Translations under genes and position numbers: made by a program | Shown: in pieces, positions 27,491 to 39,682 of the stretch | Layout of the letters: each line of letters opens with the position of its first letter | Numbering within the stretch: position 1 is the stretch's first letter | The notes under the pieces: generated by a model | What the model was told of the DNA's origin: nothing | Databases searched by the model: none | What the model saw: only the letters and a program-made list of their open reading frames with translations | From: Bacterioplanes sp. | GTDB lineage: Bacteria; Pseudomonadota; Gammaproteobacteria; Pseudomonadales; Oceanobacteraceae | Direction of reading: 5' to 3' | Assembly: GCA_014859445.1 (NCBI GenBank) | Contig: JACUUC010000020.1 | Location: forward strand, 1-53,988 | Length of the DNA stretch: 53,988 bases

Positions 27491-27519
27491 GCCCTGCGCT
27501 GTGATAAAGCGCGCAGGGC
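27491..27519. terminator. Hairpin between convergent carbonic anhydrase and aminopeptidase genes
   Basis: GCCCTGCGC (27491-27499) pairs with GCGCAGGGC (27511-27519) around an 11-base loop. No T-run follows on either strand, so termination may be weak or Rho-assisted. Confidence 0.5.
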
Positions 27520-27526
27520 GAAGGCA

Positions 27527-28885
27527 TCAGGCGCTGTAGCGTTGACGCAAGTATTCAAACACCGCGCGAATGCCCATGGCTTCACCGCCAATAGGACGGC
27601 CGGGCAATTTACGGCGGTTCCATGCCATCACGTCGAAATGTACCCACGGTGTTTGCTCAACAAAGTGTTGCAAATACAGTGCGGCGGTAATAGCACCACC
27701 AAACGGTGACGGTACGGAATTGACTAAATCAGCAACGTCACTTTTCAGCATGTCGTTGTAAGGTTGGTGCAAGGGTAATGGCCAAACCGGATCAGAAACG
27801 CGTTCACCGAATTGCATCAATTCCGCCGCTAGGGTGGGTTGATTGGTGAAGAACCCCGGTAATTCTGTTCCCAGCGCCACACGGCAGGCGCCTGTCAGCG
27901 TGGCAAAATCAATGATTAATTCCGGTTGTTGGTTGACGGCTTCGGTCAGAGCGTCACACAAAACTAAGCGCCCTTCGGCATCGGTATTGTCGATTTCAAC
28001 CGTCAGCCCTTTGCGGGTTGGCAGTACATCACCAGGACGGAACGCATCGCCGCTAACGGCGTTTTCCACCGCAGCAATGATTACTCGTAAGCGAATCGGC
28101 AGTTGATTGGCCATGATCAAATGCGCCAAACCAAGCACTTGAGCAGCGCCGCCCATGTCTTTTTTCATGTGGCGCATGGCTTCGCCGGGTTTGAGGTTTA
28201 AGCCGCCACTGTCAAAACAAACGCCTTTGCCAACCAAGGTGATTTGAGGGTGTTGCTCTTTGCCCCAGGTTAGGTCGATTAAGCAGGGAGCGTTACGACT
28301 GGCACGACCAACGGCGTGAATCATAGGGTAGTTATTGCGCAGTAAGTCATCGCCAATGATTTCTTTGACATGAGCATGGTGTTCGTGAGCGAGCTCACGT
28401 GTCGCTTGTGCTAACTGCTCGGGCATCATATCGGAGGCCGGTGTATTGATCAGGTCACGCACCAACTGTGTTGCACGAATCAAGTGAGTTGCTTGCTCGA
28501 TCACCTCGGCGTTGTTGAGATCGAGCGTGGCTTGAGCGGCTTTGGATTTCTTATAACGATCAAAGCGGTAGGCACCGGCTCCCCATGCAAAGGCGATTGC
28601 GATGAGTTGGTTGTGATCCGTGATGTTATCGATTTGATAACGTCCTGCGGGCAGTAAATTGGCTAGCTCGCCACAGGCAAAGTAATCCGACAATGAATCG
28701 CACACAAACACGGCACGATGAATTTCGCCCAGCTCATTAGGAATGAGGCATAAGCCTGCTTTTTCAGTAAAGCCGGTTTGGCGCATCCACTGCTGTTGCA
28801 CATTCGGCTGTTCAGCGAGCCAATCGGTGAGTTGTGACGATTCGAGAAGAGTAAGGGGAATGCCCCCTTGCTTGAGGGTAAACAC
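27527..28885 (-). CDS. M17-family leucyl aminopeptidase
   Basis: M17 enzymes are hexameric cytoplasmic metallo-aminopeptidases with two metal ions. The catalytic C-terminal half shows the lysine motif VGKGVCFDSGGLNLKPG, MKKDMGGAAQVLG and the family signature NTDAEGRLVL, plus FATLTGACRVALG. The N-terminal third is divergent. I choose GTG 28885 (452 residues): AAGG lies 9 bases upstream. The longer frame to 28957 would translate through a hairpin that looks like the terminator of the preceding minus-strand gene. The length fits the PepB-like subgroup of about 450 residues rather than PepA of about 500. A TATACT at 28924-28919 may be its -10. Confidence 0.9.
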   Translation of the reverse strand: MFTLKQGGIPLTLLESSQLTDWLAEQPNVQQQWMRQTGFTEKAGLCLIPNELGEIHRAVFVCDSLSDYFACGELANLLPAGRYQIDNITDHNQLIAIAFAWGAGAYRFDRYKKSKAAQATLDLNNAEVIEQATHLIRATQLVRDLINTPASDMMPEQLAQATRELAHEHHAHVKEIIGDDLLRNNYPMIHAVGRASRNAPCLIDLTWGKEQHPQITLVGKGVCFDSGGLNLKPGEAMRHMKKDMGGAAQVLGLAHLIMANQLPIRLRVIIAAVENAVSGDAFRPGDVLPTRKGLTVEIDNTDAEGRLVLCDALTEAVNQQPELIIDFATLTGACRVALGTELPGFFTNQPTLAAELMQFGERVSDPVWPLPLHQPYNDMLKSDVADLVNSVPSPFGGAITAALYLQHFVEQTPWVHFDVMAWNRRKLPGRPIGGEAMGIRAVFEYLRQRYSA

Positions 28886-28927
28886 AGTGGCGCACCTTGC
28901 TGACAATGGAAAACGCCCAGTATAGAA

Positions 28928-28951
28928 GGAGTCGCACAGAAGCGCGACTCC
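28928..28951 (-). terminator. Terminator-like hairpin after the small periplasmic protein gene
   Basis: On the minus strand GGAGTCGC and GCGACTCC flank an 8-base loop, 10 bases past the stop of the upstream gene. The following TTCT is a weak T-run, so read-through into the aminopeptidase gene is possible. Confidence 0.55.
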
Positions 28952-28961
28952 CATCATGGCG

Positions 28962-29339
28962 TTAGCGCGTCGTCAGTGCTTTGCTACCGTCTAAATACAG
29001 CTGACCGTTGCTGCGTACGCGTTCGGTATCCAAGGATTCGGAGCCCAAATGCACCTCTTCTAGCTGCTCCTGCAAGGTTTCAATGCTGCTGGCGATGCGT
29101 TCTAGGGCAACTTCAAGGGTGTAGGTTAATTCGTGAATGGTGTGCATGGTTGTCGGAGTCAACTCGCCCTGTAATACACGATTTAGGTGGGCATTATGGC
29201 TATATATGTTTTGTAAGGCTTGCTCAAGGTTTTCAGAGGGCAGTCCCTTGAAGTGATCGGGGCGATCGTCACTGGCTAAGGCGTGGCTGGTCAGAGTCAA
29301 TAATGCCGTGGTGGTAATGATGTTGAGCAATGAGCGCAT
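28962..29339 (-). CDS. Small secreted (periplasmic) protein, family uncertain
   Basis: The 125-residue product has a signal peptide (SLLNIITTTALLTLTSHALA) with likely cleavage before SDDRPDHFKG. The mature part, about 100 residues, is acidic and mostly helical, with ENLEQALQNIYSHNAHLNRV and HELTYTLEVALERI, and has no cysteines. It resembles small uncharacterised periplasmic proteins of marine gammaproteobacteria that share the R-P-D-H-F-K/E-G start; I cannot name the family with certainty. ATG 29339 has GAGGA 7 bases upstream. A possible Fur box lies 30 bases further upstream, which would suggest iron-linked expression. It is divergent from pyrG. Confidence 0.75.
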   Translation of the reverse strand: MRSLLNIITTTALLTLTSHALASDDRPDHFKGLPSENLEQALQNIYSHNAHLNRVLQGELTPTTMHTIHELTYTLEVALERIASSIETLQEQLEEVHLGSESLDTERVRSNGQLYLDGSKALTTR

Positions 29340-29369
29340 GGAGTTGTCCTCTAAGAGATTGCTTTTCAT

Positions 29370-29388
29370 GTAAATGAGAATCGATAGC
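29370..29388 (-). promoter_or_regulatory. Possible Fur box upstream of the small periplasmic protein gene
   Basis: The 19 bases match the Fur consensus GATAATGAGAATCATTATC at about 14 positions, strongest in the ATGAGAATC core. A plausible minus-strand promoter (TTGCCT, 17 bases, TAAATT) would place the transcription start inside this site. Assigned by eye; the right arm is poor. Confidence 0.38.
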
Positions 29389-29555
29389 AATTTAGCATTG
29401 TCCATCCTGAAAGGCAAAGGACATGAGCACACTCTGTGCAGTTGAGGCATGAATGAGGTGTTATTAGGGTGATTGATGCCAATTCGTTCGAGTTGGGCGA
29501 GTTTCTGTGTATCAATTTGTTCAACTCAATTTACCCTTGTCGTCCTTTCTGGTAA

Positions 29556-31253
<1,698 letters not shown>

Positions 31254-31259
31254 ATTTAG

Positions 31260-32576
<1,317 letters not shown>

Positions 32577-32612
32577 TTGCCCGAGTGAGTGCCGTTAGGT
32601 ATTCGTTCATCG

Positions 32613-32659
32613 AGCCCGAATGCGTTGCAATAGCAGGCGTTCGGGCTTTTGCATTTTTT
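32613..32659 (+). terminator. Intrinsic terminator of eno
   Basis: AGCCCGAATGC (32613-32623) pairs with GCGTTCGGGCT (32637-32647), 11 bp with one G-T pair, followed by TTTT and, after GCA, six more Ts. ftsB expression must therefore rely on read-through or a promoter in the last 100 bases. Confidence 0.85.
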
Positions 32660-32674
32660 GCTAAGGACAATGTG

Positions 32675-32977
32675 ATGAGAGTTTCTCGTGCACACATCGC
32701 TGCAGGCATCGCTTTGTTGTTATTGTTGATGCTGCAATACGGTATTTGGTGGGGAGAGTATGGTGTACTCGCCAAACGTGGTGTGCAGCAGCAAACGGAA
32801 CAATTGCGGCAAACGAATCAGATCGTGTTGCGTGAAAATCGCAGTTTATCCGCCGAAGTGCATGACTTACGCCGTGGACATCAGTTGCTCGAAGAAAGAG
32901 CGCGTGAAGATTTGGGCTTAGTTCGTGAAGGGGAAACCTTGTTTTTGTTTTATGACCGAGGTCAAGTGCCCCGATGA
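32675..32977 (+). CDS. ftsB: Cell division protein FtsB
   Basis: FtsB is the bitopic divisome protein that forms a coiled coil with FtsL and joins FtsQ. The 100-residue product (E. coli 103) has an N-terminal membrane helix (HIAAGIALLLLLMLQYGIWW), a coiled coil with R-Q-T-N-Q-I-V-L-R-E-N-R and the C-terminal EERAREDLGLVREGETLFLF motif typical of the family. AAGGA lies 7 bases before ATG 32675. The stop overlaps the ispD start as ATGA. Confidence 0.95.
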   Translation: MRVSRAHIAAGIALLLLLMLQYGIWWGEYGVLAKRGVQQQTEQLRQTNQIVLRENRSLSAEVHDLRRGHQLLEERAREDLGLVREGETLFLFYDRGQVPR

Positions 32978-33702
32978 CTCAGTTTTGGCCTATCGTTCCC
33001 GCTGCGGGTGTCGGAGCTCGTATGCAAGCGGATCGTCCCAAGCAATATTTGCCATTGGCTGGGCAGGCGCTAATGGATCACACATTGCGAACCTTGCTTA
33101 CGTATCCGCGTGTTACACGGCTGGTGTTGGTGTTGTCTGAACAGGACCCTTATATTGAGCAAAGCCAGTTCGCACACGATGAACGAGTCATCCGTGCCGT
33201 GGGTGGTGATGAACGAGTGCACTCCGTATTGAATGGGTTGCAGTCTATTGCCGCGCTGGCGGATGATGAGGATTGGGTGTTAGTGCACGATGTGGCCCGG
33301 CCGTGTTTAACGCATAGTGATCTCGATGGTTTGATTTCTGCGGTCATCAATCAGTCGCCACAATCGGGCGGATTACTGGCAACGCCGACACGCGATACCA
33401 TGAAGCGAGGCGCGCTAACGGCAGAGGGTTTAGTCACGGTTCAGCAAACGGTGGCAAGAGAGCAGCTTTGGCATGCACTGACGCCACAAATGTTTCGCTA
33501 TGGTTTGTTGAAACAAGCGCTACAAGAGGCGTTGGCGAATGGTTTGGCGATCACGGATGAGTCATCTGCGATGGAAGCCATGGGATATCAGCCTTTGTTA
33601 GTTGAGGGCAGAGCCGACAACATTAAAGTAACGCGTCCCGCCGACTTGGTTTTGGCAGGGCGCTTTTTATCGGATAGGAATGAGACGTCTTCATGCGAAT
33701 AG
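32974..33702 (+). CDS. ispD: 2-C-methyl-D-erythritol 4-phosphate cytidylyltransferase
   Basis: IspD transfers CMP from CTP to methylerythritol phosphate in the MEP isoprenoid pathway. The 242-residue product shows [22 protein letters not shown] (CTP-binding glycine-rich loop and Lys), [16 protein letters not shown] and [19 protein letters not shown]. The start overlaps the ftsB stop (ATGA) and the last 10 bases overlap ispF. This is the standard ftsB-ispD-ispF-truD-surE string. Confidence 0.97.
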   Translation: MTQFWPIVPAAGVGARMQADRPKQYLPLAGQALMDHTLRTLLTYPRVTRLVLVLSEQDPYIEQSQFAHDERVIRAVGGDERVHSVLNGLQSIAALADDEDWVLVHDVARPCLTHSDLDGLISAVINQSPQSGGLLATPTRDTMKRGALTAEGLVTVQQTVAREQLWHALTPQMFRYGLLKQALQEALANGLAITDESSAMEAMGYQPLLVEGRADNIKVTRPADLVLAGRFLSDRNETSSCE

Positions 33703-34181
33703 GACATGGTTTTGATGTGCATGCGTTTGGTCCTGGCAATGCCATCACACTCGGCGGGGTACAAATCCCATTTACGCATGGCTTGGTTGCTCATTCGGAT
33801 GGCGATGTGGCGTTGCATGCGTTAGCCGATGCCATGCTCGGTGCAGCGGCACTGGGTGATATCGGTCAACACTTTCCGGATACCGATGATGCGTATGCTG
33901 GAGCCGACAGCCGCGTCTTATTGCGCCATGTGCTGAGTTTGGTGCAAGAACAAGGCTATCGTGTTGGTAACGCTGATATTACGCTGATTGCGCAAGCGCC
34001 CAAGATGGCTCCCCACATTGTGGCCATGCGTGAGCGCATCGCCATGGATTTGCAGGTGTCGTTGAATGACATCAATGTGAAAGCGACCACGACGGAACAG
34101 TTAGGTTATATCGGTCGCAAAGAAGGCATTGCCGTGCATGCGGTTGTGTTATTACTCCCCTTAATGGAACGGTCAATATGA
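33693..34181 (+). CDS. ispF: 2-C-methyl-D-erythritol 2,4-cyclodiphosphate synthase
   Basis: IspF forms the cyclodiphosphate in the MEP pathway and works as a trimer with zinc between subunits. The 162-residue product has the zinc and substrate motifs [32 protein letters not shown] and [11 protein letters not shown], and the C-terminal [21 protein letters not shown]. It overlaps ispD by 10 bases and truD by ATGA. Confidence 0.98.
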   Translation: MRIGHGFDVHAFGPGNAITLGGVQIPFTHGLVAHSDGDVALHALADAMLGAAALGDIGQHFPDTDDAYAGADSRVLLRHVLSLVQEQGYRVGNADITLIAQAPKMAPHIVAMRERIAMDLQVSLNDINVKATTTEQLGYIGRKEGIAVHAVVLLLPLMERSI

Positions 34182-35215
34182 GTGCGTTACCGCAGTGGCC
34201 GTGTGCCTATCCCCAGCCTGATGTTCGTGCGTTATTAAAACAGCAACAAAATGATTTTTGTGTGAATGAGATTCCACTCGGTTTGCCTCAGGGTGACGGC
34301 GAACACGTTTGGCTGGATGTCGAAAAACGCGGAGCGAATACCGCATGGATTGCTGGCCGCATTGCGCAACTGGCCGGCGTCGCTGACATGGATGTGGGGT
34401 ATGCGGGGTTAAAAGATCGTCATGCCATTACGCGACAGTGGTTCAGTGTGTACTTACCCAAAGGAGAGACTCCGGATTTCAGTCAACTCAATGACCATGA
34501 AATGACGGTGTTCAGTCAGCAACGACACAGCAAAAAATTGCGCCGGGGCGATTTACTGGGCAATCGTTTTGTTATCCGCTTACGGCAGGTCACGATGGCC
34601 GATGCAGAAGCCTATCAGCAATTGCAGCACAATCTGGCTGCTGTCCAGCAGCATGGGGTACCCAATTATTTTGGTGAACAGCGCTTTGGGCACGATGGCG
34701 GTAACATTGAAGCGGGTCGTGCCATGTTGGCGGGTGAAACGCGAGTACGTAATCGGCAGAAGAAAAGTATTTACTTATCGGCTGTGCGTTCCTTGATTTT
34801 TAACGATGTGGTGGCTGCTCGTATTCAGGCCGGTTTGTGGGGACAGACCATGGACGGTGATGTGATGGTACATGAGCAAGCAACAGGCCCCTTATGGGGA
34901 CGCGGGCGATTAACCAGTCGTGATGAAACCTTACAATTGGAAACCGGCGTTGCGGCACGCTATGCCGAGATGTGTGATGGTTTAGAGCATGCTGGGCTTC
35001 AGCAAGAGCGTCGAGCGTTGGCTGCCTTGCCCAGTCATTTCCAGTGGCATTGGTTGCTGCATGGCGATGATCAACAACGACAAGCGCAGTTAAATGCAAC
35101 AGAGCAAGAGCACGTGCATGATCTAGAGCTGAGCTTTTCTCTGGCTTCTGGGTACTATGCCACGTCCATTATTCGAGAATTAATGCACGTTGAAGAGCGA
35201 GTGCCTGCGTCATGA
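34178..35215 (+). CDS. truD: tRNA pseudouridine(13) synthase TruD
   Basis: TruD makes pseudouridine 13 in tRNA-Glu. The 345-residue product (E. coli 349) has the catalytic Asp motif [21 protein letters not shown] near residue 80, the N-F-G-x-Q-R-F-G-like [18 protein letters not shown] near residue 160 and the TruD-specific insertion, ending RELMHVEE. It lies in a chain of 4-base overlaps with ispF and surE. Confidence 0.96.
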   Translation: MSALPQWPCAYPQPDVRALLKQQQNDFCVNEIPLGLPQGDGEHVWLDVEKRGANTAWIAGRIAQLAGVADMDVGYAGLKDRHAITRQWFSVYLPKGETPDFSQLNDHEMTVFSQQRHSKKLRRGDLLGNRFVIRLRQVTMADAEAYQQLQHNLAAVQQHGVPNYFGEQRFGHDGGNIEAGRAMLAGETRVRNRQKKSIYLSAVRSLIFNDVVAARIQAGLWGQTMDGDVMVHEQATGPLWGRGRLTSRDETLQLETGVAARYAEMCDGLEHAGLQQERRALAALPSHFQWHWLLHGDDQQRQAQLNATEQEHVHDLELSFSLASGYYATSIIRELMHVEERVPAS

Positions 35216-35955
35216 ATCTGATGTTGTCTAATGACGATGGTATCTATGCCATCGGTTTACGTACCTTGGCCGATCACTTAGCCCAAGCTGGGCATTCGTT
35301 GAGCATTGTTGCTCCGGATCGTGATCGCAGTGGTGCCAGTAACTCGTTAACGCTTGATCGACCTTTGCACCCAACGTGGTTGGATGAGCATCGAGTCAGT
35401 GTCAATGGTACACCGACTGACTGCGTGCATTTGGGTATGAATACGTTTTTTGCGGATCGTTGTCAGCAGGTGATTTCAGGCATCAATGCCGGAGCCAACT
35501 TGGGCGACGATGTGTTGTATTCCGGTACGGTCGCCGCGGCGATGGAAGGTCGATTTTTGACGTATGTCCCCATTGCCATTTCATTGGTGGGTAAGCAACA
35601 CTTTGCCACGGCTGCGCAAGTGCTGTTGACCTTATTACCCCAATTACAGCAACTGACGTTACCAGCCAACAGCTTGTTGAATATCAATGTGCCCGATGTG
35701 CCGTTTGCGGATTTGCAAGGTTATGAGGTAACGCGCTTAGGGCATCGTCAAAAGTCGGATAATCCGGTACAAACCATCAACCCGCGTGGCAAAGAAGGGT
35801 ACTGGATCTCAGCGGCGGGTGCCGTGGCCGATGCGGGACCTGGTACCGATTTTTATGCCATTGAGCAGGGGCGGGTCTCCATCACCCCCATTCAAATGGA
35901 CATGACTTTGCACTCGAGTTTAGCGACGGTGTGCGAAGCGCTTAATTTGGCATAG
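35212..35955 (+). CDS. surE: 5'/3'-nucleotidase SurE
   Basis: SurE is a metal-dependent survival phosphatase acting on nucleoside monophosphates and short polyphosphate. The 247-residue product begins [10 protein letters not shown], whose Asp-Asp binds the metal. It continues with IVAPDRDRSGASNSLT, VNGTPTDCVHLG and ISGINAGANLGDDVLYSGTVAAAMEG. The start overlaps truD (ATGA) and pcm follows after 9 bases. surE-pcm-nlpD-rpoS is the conserved stationary-phase neighbourhood. Confidence 0.97.
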   Translation: MNLMLSNDDGIYAIGLRTLADHLAQAGHSLSIVAPDRDRSGASNSLTLDRPLHPTWLDEHRVSVNGTPTDCVHLGMNTFFADRCQQVISGINAGANLGDDVLYSGTVAAAMEGRFLTYVPIAISLVGKQHFATAAQVLLTLLPQLQQLTLPANSLLNINVPDVPFADLQGYEVTRLGHRQKSDNPVQTINPRGKEGYWISAAGAVADAGPGTDFYAIEQGRVSITPIQMDMTLHSSLATVCEALNLA

Positions 35956-35964
35956 GACGACACA

Positions 35965-36630
35965 GTGAACGATCATCATTTAGCCGGAATTGGTATGACG
36001 TCTCAGCGTACGCGCAATCGTCTTGTGCAGCGTTTGCGCGATGCGGGTATTAAAGATGAGCGTGTGCTCGATGTCATGGCGCAAACACCGCGCCATCTTT
36101 TTATTGATGAAGCGTTAGCGCATCGTGCTTATGAAGACACGGCACTCCCCATTGGGCATGGTCAAACCATCAGTCAGCCGTATACGGTCGCAAAAATGAC
36201 TGAGATTCTATTGGCTGGTGGCAAGCCTCTTGGGCGCGTGTTGGAAGTGGGAACGGGTTCCGGTTATCAAAGTGCGATTCTCAGTCCATTGGTTGAGCGG
36301 TTGTTTAGCGTGGAGCGCATCGCACCGTTGCAACAGCGTGCTCAGCAGCGGCTGCAAACGCTGGGGTTGCGTAACGTTCGTTGCCAATTGTCGGATGGTA
36401 CTTGGGGATGGCCCGAACAAGGGCCTTATGATGGCATTTTGGCGGCGGCTGCACCCGAGCAAGTACCACAATCCTTGTTGGATCAATTAGCCGATGGGGG
36501 GCGTCTGGTCATGCCTGTTGGTGGCAATGAGCAACGATTGGTGTTGATTGTGCGGCATGGCGAGTATTTTTCAAGAAAACAACTGGAAACAGTTCGTTTT
36601 GTGCCTTTCTTATCGGGCGTGCAACGTTAA
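35965..36630 (+). CDS. pcm: Protein-L-isoaspartate O-methyltransferase
   Basis: Pcm repairs isoaspartyl residues in aged proteins using S-adenosylmethionine. The 221-residue product has [37 protein letters not shown], the SAM motif [15 protein letters not shown] and [17 protein letters not shown] 35965 has AGGACGA 7 bases upstream; ATG 35995 ([10 protein letters not shown]), where many homologues start, is a close alternative, though an [11 protein letters not shown] extension also occurs in relatives. It follows surE directly. Confidence 0.95.
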   Translation: MNDHHLAGIGMTSQRTRNRLVQRLRDAGIKDERVLDVMAQTPRHLFIDEALAHRAYEDTALPIGHGQTISQPYTVAKMTEILLAGGKPLGRVLEVGTGSGYQSAILSPLVERLFSVERIAPLQQRAQQRLQTLGLRNVRCQLSDGTWGWPEQGPYDGILAAAAPEQVPQSLLDQLADGGRLVMPVGGNEQRLVLIVRHGEYFSRKQLETVRFVPFLSGVQR

Positions 36631-36686
36631 CGCTCTTAAAGTCATTTTTGCCAATAAATAGGCATACGCTACGGTATTGATTACGG

Positions 36687-37601
36687 ATGAAATCCATTAC
36701 GTTGTTTTTGAAAGGTATCGCCATGGGCGCGGCCGATGTGGTTCCCGGTGTATCCGGTGGAACCATTGCATTTATTACGGGGATCTATCAAGAATTGCTG
36801 GATTCCATTCAGCGCATTAATGTACACGCACTGCGTGTGCTTTGGCAGCAAGGGCCTAAGGCCGCTTGGCAGGCCATTAATGGCGGTTTCTTATTAACGT
36901 TAGGCACAGGCATCTTGTTTGCGTTGTTTTCGCTTGCGCGGATCCTGCATTACCTCTTACTGCATCATCCCGTATTCCTGTGGGCATTTTTCTTTGGTCT
37001 CATTCTCGCATCCTGTTGGCACATGGTACGAACAATACCGCATTGGCAACGGTCACAATACTTGGCGCTTATTTTTGGTGCCGCGGTGGCGGCCAGCATC
37101 AGTTTGTTGGCACCGACATCGATTGAAGCCACTCCTTGGATTATTTTCTTTGCTGGCAGTATTGCGATTTGTGCCATGATTTTACCCGGTATATCAGGCA
37201 GTTTTATCTTGTTGTTGATGGGGCTGTATGAACCGATACTGGGTGCTGTTAAACAGTTGGATTTGTCGGTGCTGATGATATTTGCCACCGGTGCGGTATT
37301 GGGGTTGATGGTATTTTCACGACTGCTGAGTTGGCTGCTAGACCATTATCGGGCCACTATGCTGGCATTGTTAACTGGCTTTATGGCCGGTTCATTGGTT
37401 AAGGTGTGGCCGTGGAAAGAAACAGTGCAATATCGATTAAACAGCAGTGGCCATGAAGTGCCTTGGCTGCAAATCAATCAGTGGCCATCAGTACAAGATG
37501 GAGCGGCATTAGGGTTCGCTTTGTTGTTGATGTTGGTGGGCGCTGGAACGGTGCTGCTCTTAGAACGATGGGCCCATGTTGACAATCGTGCCGCCGAATA
37601 A
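36687..37601 (+). CDS. DUF368 membrane protein, PopT-type polyprenyl-phosphate transporter
   Basis: DUF368 proteins (PopT) were identified as flippases that recycle undecaprenyl phosphate, the lipid carrier for peptidoglycan and surface polymers, back across the inner membrane. The 304-residue product has about eight or nine hydrophobic segments and the two repeated signature turns GAADVVPGVSGGTIAF at residues 14-29 and AMILPGISGSFILLLMGLYE near residue 170. It sits between pcm and nlpD, which are adjacent in E. coli. That places a lipid-carrier transporter beside a cell-separation gene. Assignment to the family is confident; the transport role is transferred from studied homologues. Confidence 0.9.
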   Translation: MKSITLFLKGIAMGAADVVPGVSGGTIAFITGIYQELLDSIQRINVHALRVLWQQGPKAAWQAINGGFLLTLGTGILFALFSLARILHYLLLHHPVFLWAFFFGLILASCWHMVRTIPHWQRSQYLALIFGAAVAASISLLAPTSIEATPWIIFFAGSIAICAMILPGISGSFILLLMGLYEPILGAVKQLDLSVLMIFATGAVLGLMVFSRLLSWLLDHYRATMLALLTGFMAGSLVKVWPWKETVQYRLNSSGHEVPWLQINQWPSVQDGAALGFALLLMLVGAGTVLLLERWAHVDNRAAE

Positions 37602-37808
37602 CAGAAAAAACGCTATACCATAAAGTGCAAAGCGCAAGTTACATTACTCACATTTTTGTTATTAAATCGTTTTTTCGAGTAGTTATGCGCAAATCTGATA
37701 GAAAGTCAGACTTTTTTAAGAATATTTAGGAATAAAAACCCAATAAATACTACAGATTTAGAATATTGATATTTCTCTAAACAGCCGTCAAATAATGGCG
37801 AGTGTTGG
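37602..37808. other. AT-rich intergenic region upstream of nlpD
   Basis: This stretch is markedly richer in A and T than its surroundings. It contains a small stem TCTGA/TCAGA (37694-37710) followed by six Ts, which could end transcription from the DUF368 gene. No gene is supported. It probably holds the nlpD promoter, but several AT-rich -10-like sequences prevent a firm choice. Confidence 0.5.
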
Positions 37809-38609
37809 GTGTCAAAAAACAAACACGAGCAAATCTTCATGAAAGTCATTGGCATTGTCGTATTAGTCACAATAGTTACATCGATAACTGGCTGCTTATC
37901 GAGTCGAGAATTCATCTCAGTTGAAGAAAAGTTCAGTGAACAGCGTTTGGCGTCAGGAATTCATCGTGTTGAACGTGGAGATACCTTGTACTCAATTGCT
38001 TGGCGCTATGGTGTAGACTTCCAACAGTTAGCGAGTGCTAACTCCATCTCTTCGCCTTATACCATATATCCAGGACAGGAAATTGACGTTTCCAATACAC
38101 GGCGTCCTCCTGCGAGGGTGGCCAGCAATCGTGTCGAAAAACCGTCAACGGTGACGGCTAGCCCCGTCATAGCGGCAACCCAGCCTAAACCTGTGCCCGT
38201 AGTCGCGCCCGTCACGGTGACGACTCAGGCCGCAGATGACTGGATTTGGCCGGTAAACGGTCGTTTGATTGGTCGTTTTTCGACCAGGTCGCCCATCAAT
38301 AAGGGGATTGATATCGCTGCGCCTTTGGGGGAATCTGTAATGGCAGCAGCATCCGGCACGGTGGTCTATGCCGGACAGGGGCTGAGGGGTTATGGAAATC
38401 TCGTGATTGTGAAACACAACGACACTTACCTAAGCGCCTATGCCCATTGCAGCCGTATTTTGGTGAGCGAACAAGACGATGTTAAAGCTGGCCAGAAAAT
38501 TGCCGAGATAGGATCTACAGGCACTGATCGAGTGATGCTTCATTTTGAAATACGTCAAAACGGTCAGCCAGTCGATCCACTCAAGTATTTACCTGAACCG
38601 TCAGGTTAA
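37809..38609 (+). CDS. nlpD: NlpD-type lipoprotein with LysM and degenerate LytM domains
   Basis: NlpD is the outer-membrane lipoprotein that activates the amidase AmiC at division sites. The 266-residue product has a lipoprotein signal with lipobox I-T-G-C (Cys29). A LysM peptidoglycan-binding domain (HRVERGDTLYSIAWRYGVDF), a Pro/Val/Thr-rich linker and a C-terminal LytM/M23 domain follow. The LytM domain lacks the full HxxxD/HxH metal set (NKGIDIAAP, MLHFEIRQNG), as in E. coli NlpD, so it should be an activator rather than a peptidase. The start is uncertain: GTG 37809 has GGCGAG 6 bases upstream, ATG 37839 opens MKVIGIVVLV with a weaker site. rpoS follows; in relatives its main promoter lies inside nlpD. 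Confidence 0.92.
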   Translation: MSKNKHEQIFMKVIGIVVLVTIVTSITGCLSSREFISVEEKFSEQRLASGIHRVERGDTLYSIAWRYGVDFQQLASANSISSPYTIYPGQEIDVSNTRRPPARVASNRVEKPSTVTASPVIAATQPKPVPVVAPVTVTTQAADDWIWPVNGRLIGRFSTRSPINKGIDIAAPLGESVMAAASGTVVYAGQGLRGYGNLVIVKHNDTYLSAYAHCSRILVSEQDDVKAGQKIAEIGSTGTDRVMLHFEIRQNGQPVDPLKYLPEPSG

Positions 38610-38683
38610 CGCGGATAACAATAATCTCATTACTCTTCGCCGACCGTGTGGCAGGAGAGTGATTGCAAAGGGCGGGAAACACT

Positions 38684-39658
38684 ATGGCACTACAACAAAA
38701 AGAAATGCGTGAAGACGACGTCTTTGATCCGGCCGATGAATTGAATTTGATTGAAGATGAGCAAAATGATGACGATCAGGTCGTCATTGACGATACCTTT
38801 GCGACAGACTCATCGTACAAGGCACTCGATGCCACGCAAATGTATCTAAAAGAGATTGGTTTCTCGCCTTTATTGTCTGCCGAAGAAGAAGTGTACTATT
38901 CTCGTCTCGCCCGAAAAGGTGATGAGATGGGTCGCCGCCGCATGATTGAAAGCAATTTGCGTTTGGTGGTGAAAATTTCACGTCGATACATCAATCGTGG
39001 TTTGTCTTTGTTGGATTTGATCGAAGAAGGCAACTTGGGCTTGATTCGCGCCGTTGAGAAATTCGATCCAGAGCGCGGCTTCCGTTTTTCAACGTATGCC
39101 ACCTGGTGGATTCGTCAAACCATTGAACGTGCCATCATGAATCAAACACGTACCATTCGCTTACCCATTCATGTGGTGAAAGAACTGAATGTGTATTTGC
39201 GGGCGGGTCGTGAATTGGCTCAAAAACTGGATCACGAGCCAAGTGCTGAAGAAATTGCTGCGTTGTTGGAAAAACCCGTCGATGACGTTAAGCGTATGTT
39301 GAAATTGAATGAGCGAGTCACATCGATCGATACGCCACTGGGTGTGGGTGCCGATAAATCCATTTTGGATACCATTGCCGACGAGCGTTCGGGCGACCCC
39401 AGTGATGAATTGCAAAACGATGATATCCAGAACAGTCTCGATCATTGGGTCGCTGAGCTGCCAGAGAAGCAGCGTGAGGTATTGTCCCGTCGTTTTGGCT
39501 TGCGCGGTTATGAAACGAGCACGCTTGAAGACGTGGGTCGTGAAATTGGCTTAACACGTGAACGTGTACGGCAAATTCAAGTTGAAGCATTGAAACGCTT
39601 GCGTGACATTATGGAAAAGCAAGGCTTGAACGCAGAGACTTTGTTTGGGGAAAGTTAA
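38684..39658 (+). CDS. rpoS: RNA polymerase sigma factor RpoS (sigma-38)
   Basis: RpoS directs the general stress and stationary-phase response. The 324-residue product (E. coli 330) has region 1.2 ([17 protein letters not shown]) and region 2 with [16 protein letters not shown] and [20 protein letters not shown]. Region 3 and the region 4 helix-turn-helix [19 protein letters not shown] follow. ATG 38684 aligns with the family start; TTG 38663 is in frame but unconserved. nlpD is 74 bases upstream. A near-perfect bidirectional terminator follows. Turnover and translation control typical of rpoS cannot be read from the sequence alone. Confidence 0.98.
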   Translation: MALQQKEMREDDVFDPADELNLIEDEQNDDDQVVIDDTFATDSSYKALDATQMYLKEIGFSPLLSAEEEVYYSRLARKGDEMGRRRMIESNLRLVVKISRRYINRGLSLLDLIEEGNLGLIRAVEKFDPERGFRFSTYATWWIRQTIERAIMNQTRTIRLPIHVVKELNVYLRAGRELAQKLDHEPSAEEIAALLEKPVDDVKRMLKLNERVTSIDTPLGVGADKSILDTIADERSGDPSDELQNDDIQNSLDHWVAELPEKQREVLSRRFGLRGYETSTLEDVGREIGLTRERVRQIQVEALKRLRDIMEKQGLNAETLFGES

Positions 39659-39682
39659 TGACGCTTCAGGTTCTATTGAACC

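Noticed and set aside
28886..28957. Longer start of the M17 aminopeptidase from ATG 28957.
   Set aside because: It would be translated through a terminator-like hairpin and a possible -10, and the extra residues are not family-like; GTG 28885 has a ribosome binding site.
37809..38609. NlpD as an active LytM endopeptidase.
   Set aside because: The metal-binding histidines are not all present, matching the amidase-activator form.
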